Translations under genes and position numbers: made by a program
Source: an uncultured Lachnospira sp.
GTDB lineage: Bacteria; Bacillota; Clostridia; Lachnospirales; Lachnospiraceae
Length of the DNA: 53,938 nt
Assembly: GCA_934343805.1 (NCBI GenBank)
Contig: CAKRIN010000018.1
Span: 1-53,938, forward strand
Direction of reading: 5' to 3'
In this document: piece after piece, positions 38,866 to 48,734 of the stretch
How the letters are laid out: the number at the start of each line of letters is the position of its first letter
Position numbering within the stretch: the first letter of the stretch is position 1
The notes under the pieces: generated by a model
The model's database searches: none
The model's input: the letters and a program-made list of their open reading frames with translations, nothing else
What the model was told of the DNA's origin: nothing

Positions 38866-38935
38866 ATATAACTGTGCAATTGAAGGTGTTTTGACTAAAG
38901 TATAATAGGCCGGAGAGTCTAAGAAGGGGTGCGTT

Positions 38936-39202
38936 ATGAATATTACAGATGTAAGGGTTAGAAAGATTGCTAAAGAGGGAAAGATGAGAGCAGTTGTGTC
39001 AATTACAATTGATGACGAATTCGTAGTTCATGATATTAAAGTTATTGAGGGTGAAAAAGGGTTATTTATAGCAATGCCTAGCAGAAAATCATCTGATGGA
39101 GAGTATCGTGATATTGCTCATCCAATTAATACACAGACAAGAGACAAGCTTCAGAAATTAGTGTTGGAAGCATATGAAAAAGCTGAAGATGTCGAAGAAT
39201 AG
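38936..39202 (+). CDS. spoVG: Septation regulator SpoVG
   Basis: 88 residues. [39 protein letters not shown] and [23 protein letters not shown] are the SpoVG hallmarks. It is a small nucleic-acid-binding regulator of septation, virulence or metabolism in Firmicutes; the target here is unknown. A TATAAT at 38901-38906 with a poor -35 may be its promoter. AAGGGG precedes the ATG and a strong terminator follows. Confidence 0.95.
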   Translation: MNITDVRVRKIAKEGKMRAVVSITIDDEFVVHDIKVIEGEKGLFIAMPSRKSSDGEYRDIAHPINTQTRDKLQKLVLEAYEKAEDVEE

Positions 39203-39227
39203 CAATCATATATGTTAAGATTTTATT

Positions 39228-39260
39228 AACCAGCTGGTGTTTGTACCAGCTGGTTTTTTG
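39228..39260 (+). terminator. Terminator after spoVG
   Basis: Perfect 11-bp stem AACCAGCTGGT/ACCAGCTGGTT with a 6-base loop and T run. Confidence 0.93.
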
Positions 39261-39262
39261 AT

Positions 39263-39591
39263 GTGATGTAATTGTGTTATGTGTTATAAAAAGAATGAGA
39301 AATATTTAAAAATATAGTCAAAATTACTAAAATACTTAATGCATATAAGTTCATAATCATATTGATTATAAATACTGCTAAGGGGGATGCGACAAAGAAG
39401 AATATATCATAAGTACCATATGTGCATTACCAACGTAGCATAAAAATGGTACAAAGATATACAAAATGAGGTGTACTAAAGTAACAGATAATAAAAGAAT
39501 AAAAAGTACCAAAGCACTAGAATTTGACATATATGTCAAAATACACATAAAATATACAGCTTTTTTGGTTAAAATTGCACAATAGGTTGCA
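39263..39591. other. AT-rich non-coding region upstream of the pectate lyase gene
   Basis: No plausible gene. It holds GTACCAT (39413-39419) facing ATGGTAC (39446-39452), a further AGTACC at 39505-39510, and the perfect 18-base palindrome described separately. Confidence 0.6.
39523..39540. promoter_or_regulatory. Perfect 18-base palindrome, candidate operator
   Basis: TTTGACATATATGTCAAA is fully self-complementary. It lies 52 bases before the -35 of the pectate lyase promoter, where an activator could bind. No regulator gene is in the window. Confidence 0.6.
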
Positions 39592-39621
39592 TTGACAAAA
39601 AAAGAATCTCCTGGCTATAAT
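39592..39621 (+). promoter_or_regulatory. Promoter of the pectate lyase gene
   Basis: Perfect TTGACA and TATAAT boxes, 18 bases apart. Transcription should start near 39628, giving a leader of about 100 bases. Confidence 0.8.
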
Positions 39622-39726
39622 GACACTCGTCAGGGGCAATTGTAACATATTTGTAATAAATGTGTTTGAATTATAAAACCTGGCATATGGAGTTTGATGA
39701 CTTTATAGAACTGGGAGGAGAGCCTT

Positions 39727-42700
39727 ATGAAAACAAAAAAGGGCAAAAGAATAGGCGCCATAGTTATGGCAGTTCTAATGATCGCTGGCATTATGCCAAC
39801 TGATTGGGCAGCAAAGGCAGTAGCTGCAGAAACAGAGAGTCAGTATGTTAAGACATACACACTCGAATCAAAAGATATTACAGCATTTGCACAAGGTAAA
39901 AAGAGCGATGGAGACGAGGAAAAGTTAGGAACAGATAATTTCTTCACAGCAATTTATAGTGCAAAATCTAAAATTGATACAAGCGCTAAGACATTTGAAG
40001 ATGGATATAGCACAGGTACAAAAGATGCACCATGGAACAGACTTAACTTAGGTGGAAAAGCCAGTGTGGAAAAGAACGCAGTAAAGTTCACTACAGAGGG
40101 AACAGCAGAAGTTAAAGTATGGTGGGCAGAAGGCGGAGATGATAACCGCCAGATGGCAATCCTTGATTCTAACGGAGAAATGGTTGTAGCAACAGAAGGA
40201 ACATATGCAAAGAATGAAGCAGTAATTTCAACATTAAAGTTAGAGAATGCAGGAACATATTATTTGGGTGGATACACAAATAATAATTACATTTACAAAA
40301 TTGAAGTTACAGTTGATACAACACCTGAAACAGTTGTTAATGAATATACACTCGAATCAAAAGACATTACAGCATTTGCACAAGGTAAAAAGAGCGATGG
40401 AGACGAGGAAAAGTTAGGAACAGATAATTTCTTCACAGCAATTTATAGTGCAAAATCTAAAATTGATACAAGCGCTAAGACATTTGAAGATGGATATAGC
40501 ACAGGTACAAAAGATGCACCATGGAACAGACTTAACTTAGGTGGAAAAGCCAGTGTGGAAAAGAACGCAGTAAAGTTCACTACAGAGGGAACAGCAGAAG
40601 TTAAAGTATGGTGGGCAGAAGGCGGAGATGATAACCGCCAGATGGCAATCCTTAATTCTAACGGAGAAATGGTTGCAGTAACAGAAGGAACATATGCAAA
40701 GAATGAAGCAGTAATTTCAACATTAAAGTTAGAAAATGCAGGAACATATTATTTGGGTGGATACACAAATAATAATTATATTTATAAGATTGTAGTTACA
40801 GATACAGTAGGTGCTAAACCGGTTAAGCCAGAAAGAGCAGCATGGGATACAGTAGCAGCACCAGTTATTACATCTGTTACAGATAATAATGATGGTACAG
40901 TAACAGTCAGCTATGATTGTGTTGTAGGATATGATGGAGCTGACAGAGTAGAAGTAACAATGAATGGTACTGAAGTTAAAAAGTCTTCAAAAGAAGGAAC
41001 AAGCGGTTCAGTAACATTTACACCAGCATCAACAGGTGAGTACTCATTCACAATTAAAGCAGTAAGAGAGAATGAGACAGACAAAGCTGGTAATTCAATG
41101 AATGGAAATTTCGTTCTTCCACTTGCAACACCATCTGTTACAAGTGCAACAAGCGCAGGTAATGGTGCAGTTGATATTACAATTGGTACAGTTAAAGAAG
41201 CAACATCATACAATGTGTACGTTAATGGATCATTTGCAGGATCTACAACAGAGAGTTCATACAGAATAACAGGATTAACAGTTGGAGAAAGATGCTCTAT
41301 TGCAGTAGAAGCTGTAAGAAGTAATCCAGCTGCAGTATCATCTAAGTCAGCAGCCACAGAGGTTACTGTAACAGCAGATGCTAAGATGGTATGGTCAAAG
41401 GCAACATATGGTTCATCAGTAGATACTAAGAATAATGGAGTTTCAGGAAGCGTAAATGATGGTTCAGTAACAATCTACTCAGAGAGTGGAAAGGGTAAAC
41501 TTGTTCCAGCCTCAAAGGATGGTCTTACATTTAACTATGTAACAGTTCCAGCTGATAAGTCATTTGCTATATCAGGAAAGATTCATGTAGATAAGTGGAC
41601 ACTTTCTAATGGACAGGAAGGTTTCGGACTTATGGTTTCTGATAGAGTTGGTAAGGATGGAGATATGTCAGATTTCTGGACAAACTCAGTTCAGGCAGTT
41701 GCTAGCAAGGTTGAATATTACTACGACGAGGGAGCAGTAACAACAGATTCATCTAAGGCTAAGATTACAATGAAGATAGGTGTTGGTGTTTATGCAAGAA
41801 CAGGTATAACAGCACAGGATCTTTCAGATCTTACTAATGGAAAGATTCAGGCTCCAGCTTCAGCTACTGATAAGACAAAGTTCTTCCAGAGAACACTTGA
41901 GTCATCAAAAGGAAATGAAGGAGCAGGAACATATAATTTAGTTGGTAACGGAAGTAAGGGAGAAACAGGTATAACAGATATGTATTTCTCTATGGAAGAG
42001 ATAAAGACTGAGGGAGAAATTGGTTATATCGTTACATACATGGATGCGAATAAGAATGTTATCGGACAGGAAACAGTAATGGGAGATATGACATTACTTG
42101 ATGCAGATAACAAATATGTTGGTTTCTTTGCAGCACGAAATGCAAGGATCACAGTAACAGATGTTAATTTTGAATTAAGAGATTTAGTTAAGGAAGTTGT
42201 TGTAGAAGACAGAGTTGTAACTCCTAACTACACTGTAACATCAGCAGCTAATGCTAACTCTGAGAATTATGTATTAACATATAAGTCAGATGTTAATGGA
42301 ACAGTAACAATTACAGCAGCAGACGGAACTGTAGTTGCAGATAATGTTGCTGTAGAAGCTTATAAGACATATAAGTTTGATACAACACTTAAAATGGGTT
42401 CTAACAAATTTACAGTAGTTTCTACACCAGAAGCAGGCTACAGACCATCAAAGCATGAAGTATTAAGCTCATATGAAACAGTAACACAGGAATTCACAGT
42501 AACATTAAATGGTTTCGATGGAACAGTAATTTATGTTGGACCTAATGGTTCATCAGGCGCAACAGGTTCTAAGGAAAATCCGGTAGATATCTACTCAGCA
42601 GTTAAATTTGCTAAGGCTGGACAGAAAATATTACTTCTTGAAGGAACATATAAATTAGAGTCAACAGTAAAGGTTGCAAGAGGAATTGATGGAACAGCAG

Positions 42701-43977
42701 ATAATATGATTTACATGATTGCTGATCCTGACGCAACAGAAAGACCAGTACTTGATTTCGGTAAGAATTGTGAAGGTATGGTTCTTGGTGGAAATTACTG
42801 GTATTTTGCAGGATTTGATGTAACTAATTCAGCAGATGCTAAAGATGGAGCACGTCTTTGTGGTAACTATAATGTAGTAGATAACTGTAACTTCTACAAC
42901 AATGGTAATACAGGTCTTCAGATAAGTGCATATAACAATTCTAATGATGCAAGAGAAGACTGGCCATCATATAACTTAGTTCTTAACTGCTCATCATTCT
43001 CTAATGCAGATAAGGGTTATGAAGATGCAGATGGATTTGCAGCTAAGTTAACAGTTGGTGACGGAAACGTATTTGATGGATGTATTTCATACAATAATGC
43101 AGATGATGGATGGGATCTTTTCGCAAAGACTCAGACAGGAAATATCGGATCAGTAACAATTAAGAACTGTGTTGCATACGGCAATGGATATCTTGCAGAT
43201 GGTACAGATGCTGGTAATGGTAACGGATTCAAGATGGGCGGAGACAGCCTTACAGGATATCATAAGCTTATCAATTGTGTAGCATTTAATAACAAGGCAA
43301 AGGGTATTGATTCTAACTCTTGTCCTGATATCCAGATTGAGAATTGTATTTCATTTAATAATGAATCATACAATGTAGCACTTTATACTAACTCAGCTGT
43401 TAATACAGATTTTTCAGCTAAGGGAATTATTTCATTCAGAACTAACAACACAGATATTAATGAGCAGTTCAAGTTCAAGGGAACACAGGATGCAACAAAG
43501 GTATATAATGCTACTAACTATTTCTGGAATTGTACAGAGAAGGGTACTAACAATGCAAATGGTACAGTAACAGCAGACTGGTTTAAGTCATTTGATACAA
43601 CATATAATCCAGAGACTCATGTATTTGCACAGAGAGTTGTAACAAGAAATGCAGATGGAACAATTAATATGAATGGCTTACTTACACTTACAGATGCTAA
43701 GATTGCAGAGCTTGGTTTTGCAGCAGGAATTGGAGAAGGAAAAGCATCTATTAAGTCAGGAGAAGTTCTTTCAGATGAGGATGTTGTAACAACAGGACTT
43801 GTTATCAAGACAAAGACAGCAGAAGTTGCTGCAGATGAAACAAATATAGCAGAGGTTGCAGCAGATGAAACAAAGACAGGTGATGCAAGCAATATGCTTA
43901 TCTACATTATCTTAATGGCAGCAGCACTTGGATTTGCTGGATTTGGATATGCGCAGAAGAGAAAGAATGTTCTTTAA
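39727..43977 (+). CDS. Secreted, surface-anchored pectate lyase, polysaccharide lyase family 9
   Basis: 1416 residues. A signal peptide (residues 1 to about 36, ending AVAA) precedes two almost identical modules of about 150 residues (about 44-197 and 207-360, period 163). Two fibronectin-III-like domains (about 370-460 and 464-550), a beta-rich module (about 554-820) and another beta domain (830-930) follow. The PL9 beta helix covers about 935-1305. Motifs are DADGFAAK, NADDGWDLF (the calcium-binding Asp cluster of Pel9A) and NGFKMGG (candidate catalytic lysine). The C-terminus has VAADETKTGD, a membrane helix and QKRKNVL, like a sortase or membrane anchor. It cleaves polygalacturonate by beta-elimination at the cell surface. 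Confidence 0.92.
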   Translation: MKTKKGKRIGAIVMAVLMIAGIMPTDWAAKAVAAETESQYVKTYTLESKDITAFAQGKKSDGDEEKLGTDNFFTAIYSAKSKIDTSAKTFEDGYSTGTKDAPWNRLNLGGKASVEKNAVKFTTEGTAEVKVWWAEGGDDNRQMAILDSNGEMVVATEGTYAKNEAVISTLKLENAGTYYLGGYTNNNYIYKIEVTVDTTPETVVNEYTLESKDITAFAQGKKSDGDEEKLGTDNFFTAIYSAKSKIDTSAKTFEDGYSTGTKDAPWNRLNLGGKASVEKNAVKFTTEGTAEVKVWWAEGGDDNRQMAILNSNGEMVAVTEGTYAKNEAVISTLKLENAGTYYLGGYTNNNYIYKIVVTDTVGAKPVKPERAAWDTVAAPVITSVTDNNDGTVTVSYDCVVGYDGADRVEVTMNGTEVKKSSKEGTSGSVTFTPASTGEYSFTIKAVRENETDKAGNSMNGNFVLPLATPSVTSATSAGNGAVDITIGTVKEATSYNVYVNGSFAGSTTESSYRITGLTVGERCSIAVEAVRSNPAAVSSKSAATEVTVTADAKMVWSKATYGSSVDTKNNGVSGSVNDGSVTIYSESGKGKLVPASKDGLTFNYVTVPADKSFAISGKIHVDKWTLSNGQEGFGLMVSDRVGKDGDMSDFWTNSVQAVASKVEYYYDEGAVTTDSSKAKITMKIGVGVYARTGITAQDLSDLTNGKIQAPASATDKTKFFQRTLESSKGNEGAGTYNLVGNGSKGETGITDMYFSMEEIKTEGEIGYIVTYMDANKNVIGQETVMGDMTLLDADNKYVGFFAARNARITVTDVNFELRDLVKEVVVEDRVVTPNYTVTSAANANSENYVLTYKSDVNGTVTITAADGTVVADNVAVEAYKTYKFDTTLKMGSNKFTVVSTPEAGYRPSKHEVLSSYETVTQEFTVTLNGFDGTVIYVGPNGSSGATGSKENPVDIYSAVKFAKAGQKILLLEGTYKLESTVKVARGIDGTADNMIYMIADPDATERPVLDFGKNCEGMVLGGNYWYFAGFDVTNSADAKDGARLCGNYNVVDNCNFYNNGNTGLQISAYNNSNDAREDWPSYNLVLNCSSFSNADKGYEDADGFAAKLTVGDGNVFDGCISYNNADDGWDLFAKTQTGNIGSVTIKNCVAYGNGYLADGTDAGNGNGFKMGGDSLTGYHKLINCVAFNNKAKGIDSNSCPDIQIENCISFNNESYNVALYTNSAVNTDFSAKGIISFRTNNTDINEQFKFKGTQDATKVYNATNYFWNCTEKGTNNANGTVTADWFKSFDTTYNPETHVFAQRVVTRNADGTINMNGLLTLTDAKIAELGFAAGIGEGKASIKSGEVLSDEDVVTTGLVIKTKTAEVAADETNIAEVAADETKTGDASNMLIYIILMAAALGFAGFGYAQKRKNVL
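39859..40790 (+). repeat. Tandem duplication inside the pectate lyase gene
   Basis: Copy 1 begins at 39859 and copy 2 at 40348, an offset of 489 bases (163 codons). About 440 bases are nearly identical, with only a few substitutions (for example GATATT to GACATT and GATTCT to AATTCT), so the copying is recent or kept uniform by recombination. Confidence 0.92.
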
Positions 43978-44014
43978 TAAAATTTCATAAGTAACAGATA
44001 AGTTATGACAAATT

Positions 44015-44056
44015 AATAGGGTTTTCATCTTTAGGATGGAAACCCTATTGTATTTT
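44015..44056 (+). terminator. Terminator between the pectate lyase and pectinesterase genes
   Basis: AATAGGGTTTTCATC pairs with GATGGAAACCCTATT (one G-U), followed by GTATTTTT. Confidence 0.8.
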
Positions 44057-44087
44057 TAGAAGGTATTAATTGGGGAGGTTTATTACA

Positions 44088-47000
44088 ATGAGTAAGAACA
44101 GAAAAAAGGTTAAAGCGAAAGCAATTAAAACTGCGTCAGTTATGGGCGCATTAGTATTAGCGGCATCACCGGTAATGCCTTATGTTGGACAGATATTCCA
44201 GCCTATTCAGGTAAGCGCTGCATATTCTAATGAGGCAGTAACTACAGACTGGAGTTTTCAATATAAAGATGTAGAAGGTGCATTTGCAAGTAAATATGAA
44301 GGAGTAAAGGGAGAGGTTTCTGATGTAACCGGAAATGCGGAATCGTTGGTTGTTGATGCTACTAATGGAAAACTTGCAGCTGGCAATAATGGCAAAGGAT
44401 ATGCACAGATTAACAAAGGAACTGTTATATATATTCCTGTATCGGGAAAAGGAACGGTTACAGTAACAGCATATCCGGGACAGGCAAAGTGGACTATTGC
44501 TGGAATTGCTGCAACTACAGATGTTGCATCTGCGGAGTATAATGTTCAGGAAGGAACAGGTGTTGTACAGGTGGATGGAAATAATTATGTTAAGTTGGAA
44601 GCAACAGGAAATGGATATATATATTCAATCCAGAAATCCGAATATTCATATGTAGAAGATCCAGAACCGGAATTGAAGACATATGAGGACAGTAAGGTTG
44701 ATGTATGGGATTTTGGCGCAGAAGTACTTGATTCTGATAAATATAATAATAATCTTACTGTAGATGTGATTAATGGCGCATATGCTGGAGTTGCAGCGGG
44801 CACAGCCAATAAGACTATTGGAGGATTTACAGCAGGAGATTTAACATTTGCAACAGAAAAAACTAATAACAGATTAAGAACATCTAATACAGCATTGACA
44901 AGGTATGATGCGAATGGAGTGGCTGTAATTGGCGGCGTATCTCTTACAGGATGTCTGTATTTTAATGGTTCAGCAGGAACCAGGCAGGGAACTGTATCTA
45001 TGAATCTTGAGGCTGGAGATGCAGTTACAATGTATGCCAAGATGGATAATGCAGATGATGTGATTCAGGTGTCTAAGGATGGAACAGTTCTTACAGAAAT
45101 GCCTGTATCTACAAAAGGATCTGTTGTTACATATGTTGCAGCATCTGATGGAACATATACGTTTAATGATTCAGACGCAACAGGCAAATTAAGACTTTAC
45201 AGAGTTGAAAGAGAGCGTCAGTCTGTAACACAGGTAACAGGAAAGATTACTGTTCCAGACGGAATGCCATCTAATTATAAACTGGTATTTACAAGCAAAG
45301 CTACTGGTACATCATATAAGGCAGTAGTCAGTGCAGATGGAACATATACAGTAAAGGTTCCAACTAATTCAAAGATATCAGATTATCAGTTATCACTTCT
45401 TAACGCAGAAGAATATGTAATTTCTTCGGAGACAGCACTTACTCTGGGAACAGGAAATGCAGTAATATCTGATGTGACGGTGGAGAAAGTACCAATGACT
45501 AAGGTTACTGGTTCGGTAACGGGTATTTCAGCAGATGAGTTAAGTAAACTGAATATTTCATTTGATGCAGATGGTGAGGTGTATAAGCCGGTTGTATCAA
45601 TTGACACAGCTGCAGGAACATATTCTGTTAATCTTGCAAAGGGAGTTACATATAATGTAACCGCTGAAGGGGTTAATGATTATTCAATAAACGTGACATC
45701 ATATACTGCACCAGCAGATGATGCAGATGTTGACATTGCATTTGTTAAGAAGCCTGTATATAACGTTAATTTAACATATGAAGGTTTAACGGAGAGCCAG
45801 GCAGCCAATGCAGTAGTAACATTTACTAATCTTAATGAAGATGGATACTCATATACATTTACAGGAACAGACAATATTGCTTTAAGAGATGGAACTTATT
45901 CTGTTAAAGTTGTAGGAGCAAAAGCACAGAGAGTTACATCTAATCTTGTTGTTTCAGGAGGTAATGTTTCTAAGACAGTTGCATTTAAGGACGCAACAGA
46001 CTGGACATTTACATCAGCTGACTTCAAGACAGCAATCAATGCAGGATATTATAACGGACTTGCATTATCAACAGGTATTTCGCAGAATAATAGTAAATAT
46101 CTGCTTGGAAAGAGTGGAGCAACAGTCCAGATTCCAGTTGACGGAGCTTGTCAGGTAAAAGTGTCATATTGCTATACAGCAGATGCAACACTTGGCGTTG
46201 GGGATGACACTGTAGAAGTAAAGACAGAAAGCAAATCTACAGGAAATATTGAAACAGCAACATATAACTATACAGGAACAACTCCGGGAAGTGTTACGCT
46301 TACATTTGGTGGAGACAACTACAGCTCATATATTACACAGATTCAGGTAATAAAGAGCATAGAGTATAAGCCTGTTCTGACAGTTGGAGCAGAAAACTGT
46401 GATTATACATCAGTAGCAGAGGCTGTAAAAGCTGCTGAATCAATGGATCGTGTGGACGAAAATGGAGATGTAAAGAGAGTTACAATACAGATACAGCCAG
46501 GCAATTATGAAGAGATGGTTGTAATCAACGGAAAGAATATAACATTAAAGAATGCCAGTGAAAATGCATCAACAGACCTTATTAATAAGGGCGTGGATAT
46601 TGCAGATAATGCTGTAAGAATTACATGGTATTACGGTCATGGATATTCATATTACAGTATGGGAGATGACTGCAAATATGATGAAGATACATTAAAGGCT
46701 AATACAGAGAATGGTTATTATTCATATAAGAATCCTGGTTCAGGAACAACCAATGGTTCATACTGGAATGCAACAGTCGTAGTGTATGGCTCAGGATTTG
46801 AGGCAGATGGAATTATATTTGAGAATTCATTTAACCAGTACCAGTCAGAAGCAGCTGCAAGGGATACAATTGTTAAAAATTCTGATGCCAAGGAAGGCAG
46901 CGTAACAAGAAATGACATAGAGGCCGGAAGTACCAAAGTACAGGAAAAGGCATATGTTGAAAGAGCGGCAGCACTGGCAATGACATCTTCAGCAACAGAT

Positions 47001-48029
47001 GTTGTATTTGACAACTGCAGATTTGTTGGAAGACAGGATACTCTGTATGGAGCAGTCGGAACAACAGTTGCATTTAACAAGTGCCAGATTATGGGAGCAA
47101 CAGATTTCATATTTGGAGGAATGACATCAGTATTCTACAAATGTGATCTTGTAATGAATACATCAGAGAATAAGAATGATGTGGCATACATTACAGCAGC
47201 ACAGACAGCAGAAGGTTCTAAGGGATATCTTATGTATGAGTGTAATGTAGTGTCAACAACACCAGGAGTTGATACAGCATCATCACTTACATCTAAGCCT
47301 GGATATTTTGGAAGACCATGGGCAGGAACTGCAAATGTTGTATTCTATAACACAAATGTTGGAACAACAACAACTAATGATGATGGAACAGAAGGAAATG
47401 AAGTACGTTCATTAATCAATCCGCTTGGATGGAATGATTCACTTTCTGGAAAATCTTCATTGTGCTCAGAATACGGAACGACAGAGCAGGCAGGAGTTGA
47501 TAATTCACAGAAAAGAGCGACATGGGCAGCAATGCTGACTAAAGAGCAGGCAGCAGATGAGACAATGGAAGCATTCCTTGGAGCGTCAAGAGTGGCACAG
47601 CTTCAGGCAAACGGAATTCTTACTGAGAAGGATAATACCGATGATAGTAAGAAGGATGAAGATAGCAAGAAGGATGAAGACAGCAAGGCAGATGATAACA
47701 AGAAGGATAATTCTGATAAAGGCAATTCTGGGGAGGAGAGCAGTTCAGAAGATAAAAATGAAGAATCATCTAAGGCAGATAATTCATCAACAGGAGAGAT
47801 TGCTGGAAACGAGGAAACAGTAACTGGCGATGCTGATAAAGGTACAGATGCTGGTAATCAGGCAGCTGAAGTAGCAGACAAGAAGGCAGAAGTTGCAGCA
47901 GATGAAACTAAGACGGGCGATACATCAAGAACCGGATTGTATGCGGCACTTGCAGGAATCTCAGCATTTTTAGCAGCAGGAGCAGCAGCTTTTCTTGGAA
48001 AGAAGAAATCTCTGAAGGATGAGGAATAA
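44088..48029 (+). CDS. Secreted, surface-anchored pectinesterase, carbohydrate esterase family 8
   Basis: 1313 residues. A signal peptide (to about residue 45, PIQVSA) is followed by beta-rich modules: galactose-binding-like segments near 50-195 and 205-380, and small repeated Ig-like domains near 385-640 (TKVTGSVTGISADEL and similar). A further module lies at about 640-755. The CE8 beta helix covers about 763-1150, with GRQDTLY (about 980), GATDFIFGG and GRPW (about 1074), which hold the two catalytic aspartates and the arginine. A Lys/Asp/Ser-rich linker leads to VAADETKTGD, a membrane helix and GKKKS. It removes methyl esters from pectin, preparing it for the neighbouring lyase. The start at 44088 has GGGGAGG 9 bases upstream. 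Confidence 0.92.
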   Translation: MSKNRKKVKAKAIKTASVMGALVLAASPVMPYVGQIFQPIQVSAAYSNEAVTTDWSFQYKDVEGAFASKYEGVKGEVSDVTGNAESLVVDATNGKLAAGNNGKGYAQINKGTVIYIPVSGKGTVTVTAYPGQAKWTIAGIAATTDVASAEYNVQEGTGVVQVDGNNYVKLEATGNGYIYSIQKSEYSYVEDPEPELKTYEDSKVDVWDFGAEVLDSDKYNNNLTVDVINGAYAGVAAGTANKTIGGFTAGDLTFATEKTNNRLRTSNTALTRYDANGVAVIGGVSLTGCLYFNGSAGTRQGTVSMNLEAGDAVTMYAKMDNADDVIQVSKDGTVLTEMPVSTKGSVVTYVAASDGTYTFNDSDATGKLRLYRVERERQSVTQVTGKITVPDGMPSNYKLVFTSKATGTSYKAVVSADGTYTVKVPTNSKISDYQLSLLNAEEYVISSETALTLGTGNAVISDVTVEKVPMTKVTGSVTGISADELSKLNISFDADGEVYKPVVSIDTAAGTYSVNLAKGVTYNVTAEGVNDYSINVTSYTAPADDADVDIAFVKKPVYNVNLTYEGLTESQAANAVVTFTNLNEDGYSYTFTGTDNIALRDGTYSVKVVGAKAQRVTSNLVVSGGNVSKTVAFKDATDWTFTSADFKTAINAGYYNGLALSTGISQNNSKYLLGKSGATVQIPVDGACQVKVSYCYTADATLGVGDDTVEVKTESKSTGNIETATYNYTGTTPGSVTLTFGGDNYSSYITQIQVIKSIEYKPVLTVGAENCDYTSVAEAVKAAESMDRVDENGDVKRVTIQIQPGNYEEMVVINGKNITLKNASENASTDLINKGVDIADNAVRITWYYGHGYSYYSMGDDCKYDEDTLKANTENGYYSYKNPGSGTTNGSYWNATVVVYGSGFEADGIIFENSFNQYQSEAAARDTIVKNSDAKEGSVTRNDIEAGSTKVQEKAYVERAAALAMTSSATDVVFDNCRFVGRQDTLYGAVGTTVAFNKCQIMGATDFIFGGMTSVFYKCDLVMNTSENKNDVAYITAAQTAEGSKGYLMYECNVVSTTPGVDTASSLTSKPGYFGRPWAGTANVVFYNTNVGTTTTNDDGTEGNEVRSLINPLGWNDSLSGKSSLCSEYGTTEQAGVDNSQKRATWAAMLTKEQAADETMEAFLGASRVAQLQANGILTEKDNTDDSKKDEDSKKDEDSKADDNKKDNSDKGNSGEESSSEDKNEESSKADNSSTGEIAGNEETVTGDADKGTDAGNQAAEVADKKAEVAADETKTGDTSRTGLYAALAGISAFLAAGAAAFLGKKKSLKDEE

Positions 48030-48060
48030 TAAAAGGTCGTATTAATATTAAACTACTTAA

Positions 48061-48096
48061 AGAGCTGTTCTGGCATTTGTCAGAATGGCTCTTTTG
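48061..48096 (+). terminator. Probable terminator after the pectinesterase gene
   Basis: AGAGCTGTTCTG faces CAGAATGGCTCT with two weak pairs, then CTTTTG. Confidence 0.65.
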
Positions 48097-48160
48097 CTTG
48101 CGAAACAGAAGATGTCGTGATAAAGTGTTCACATAAAACAGATTTAGTGAGGAAACAGAT

Positions 48161-48721
48161 ATGTATATTATTGCAGGACTGGGAAATCCAGGTAAAGAAT
48201 ATATGGGAACCAGACATAACGCAGGATTTTCAGTAATAGACGAGCTTGCGGATAAATATAATATAAGTGTGGATACAGCAAAGCATAAAGGTCTTATTGG
48301 GAAAGGTGTAATAGCAGGACAGAAAGTAATACTGGTTAAGCCTATGACATATATGAATAATTCAGGTGAGTGTATAAGAGAAGTTATGGATTATTACAAA
48401 TGTGATATAGACGATTTTCTTGTTATCTTCGACGACATAAGTCTTGATGTAGGAAAGTTAAGACTTCGTGCTAAGGGAAGTGCCGGTGGACATAATGGAA
48501 TCAAGAGCATAATAGCTCATCTTGGAAGTGATAAATTCAAGAGAATAAAGTTCGGGGTTGGAGACAAGCCTAAGAGTTGGGATCTTGCAGACTGGGTGCT
48601 TGGAAAGTTTCCTGCAGAGGAATATGAAACATTAAGAGAGGCTAATAAGAAAGCTTGCGAAGCTGTAGAGTGCATACTTTCAGAAGGAATTGAAAGTGGT
48701 ATGAATAAGTATAACGGATAA
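48161..48721 (+). CDS. pth: Peptidyl-tRNA hydrolase
   Basis: 186 residues. MYIIAGLGNPGKEYMGTRHNAGFSVID contains the catalytic histidine (TRHN), and KPMTYMNNSGECIREV, VIFDDISLDVGKLRLRAKGSAGGHNGIKSII are the other hallmarks. It releases tRNA from stalled peptidyl-tRNAs. It lies 13 bases before mfd; the pair pth-mfd is conserved in Firmicutes. Confidence 0.97.
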   Translation: MYIIAGLGNPGKEYMGTRHNAGFSVIDELADKYNISVDTAKHKGLIGKGVIAGQKVILVKPMTYMNNSGECIREVMDYYKCDIDDFLVIFDDISLDVGKLRLRAKGSAGGHNGIKSIIAHLGSDKFKRIKFGVGDKPKSWDLADWVLGKFPAEEYETLREANKKACEAVECILSEGIESGMNKYNG

Positions 48722-48734
48722 CTGGTGGTATAAT

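Noticed and set aside
40911..41357. Minus-strand frame within the pectate lyase (and similar ones in the pectinesterase)
   Set aside because: Antisense shadows produced by Thr/Ala/Val-rich repeats; no start signals.
47630..47720. Lys/Asp/Ser repeats in the pectinesterase as a separate functional domain
   Set aside because: Low-complexity wall-spanning linker before the anchor, common in surface proteins.
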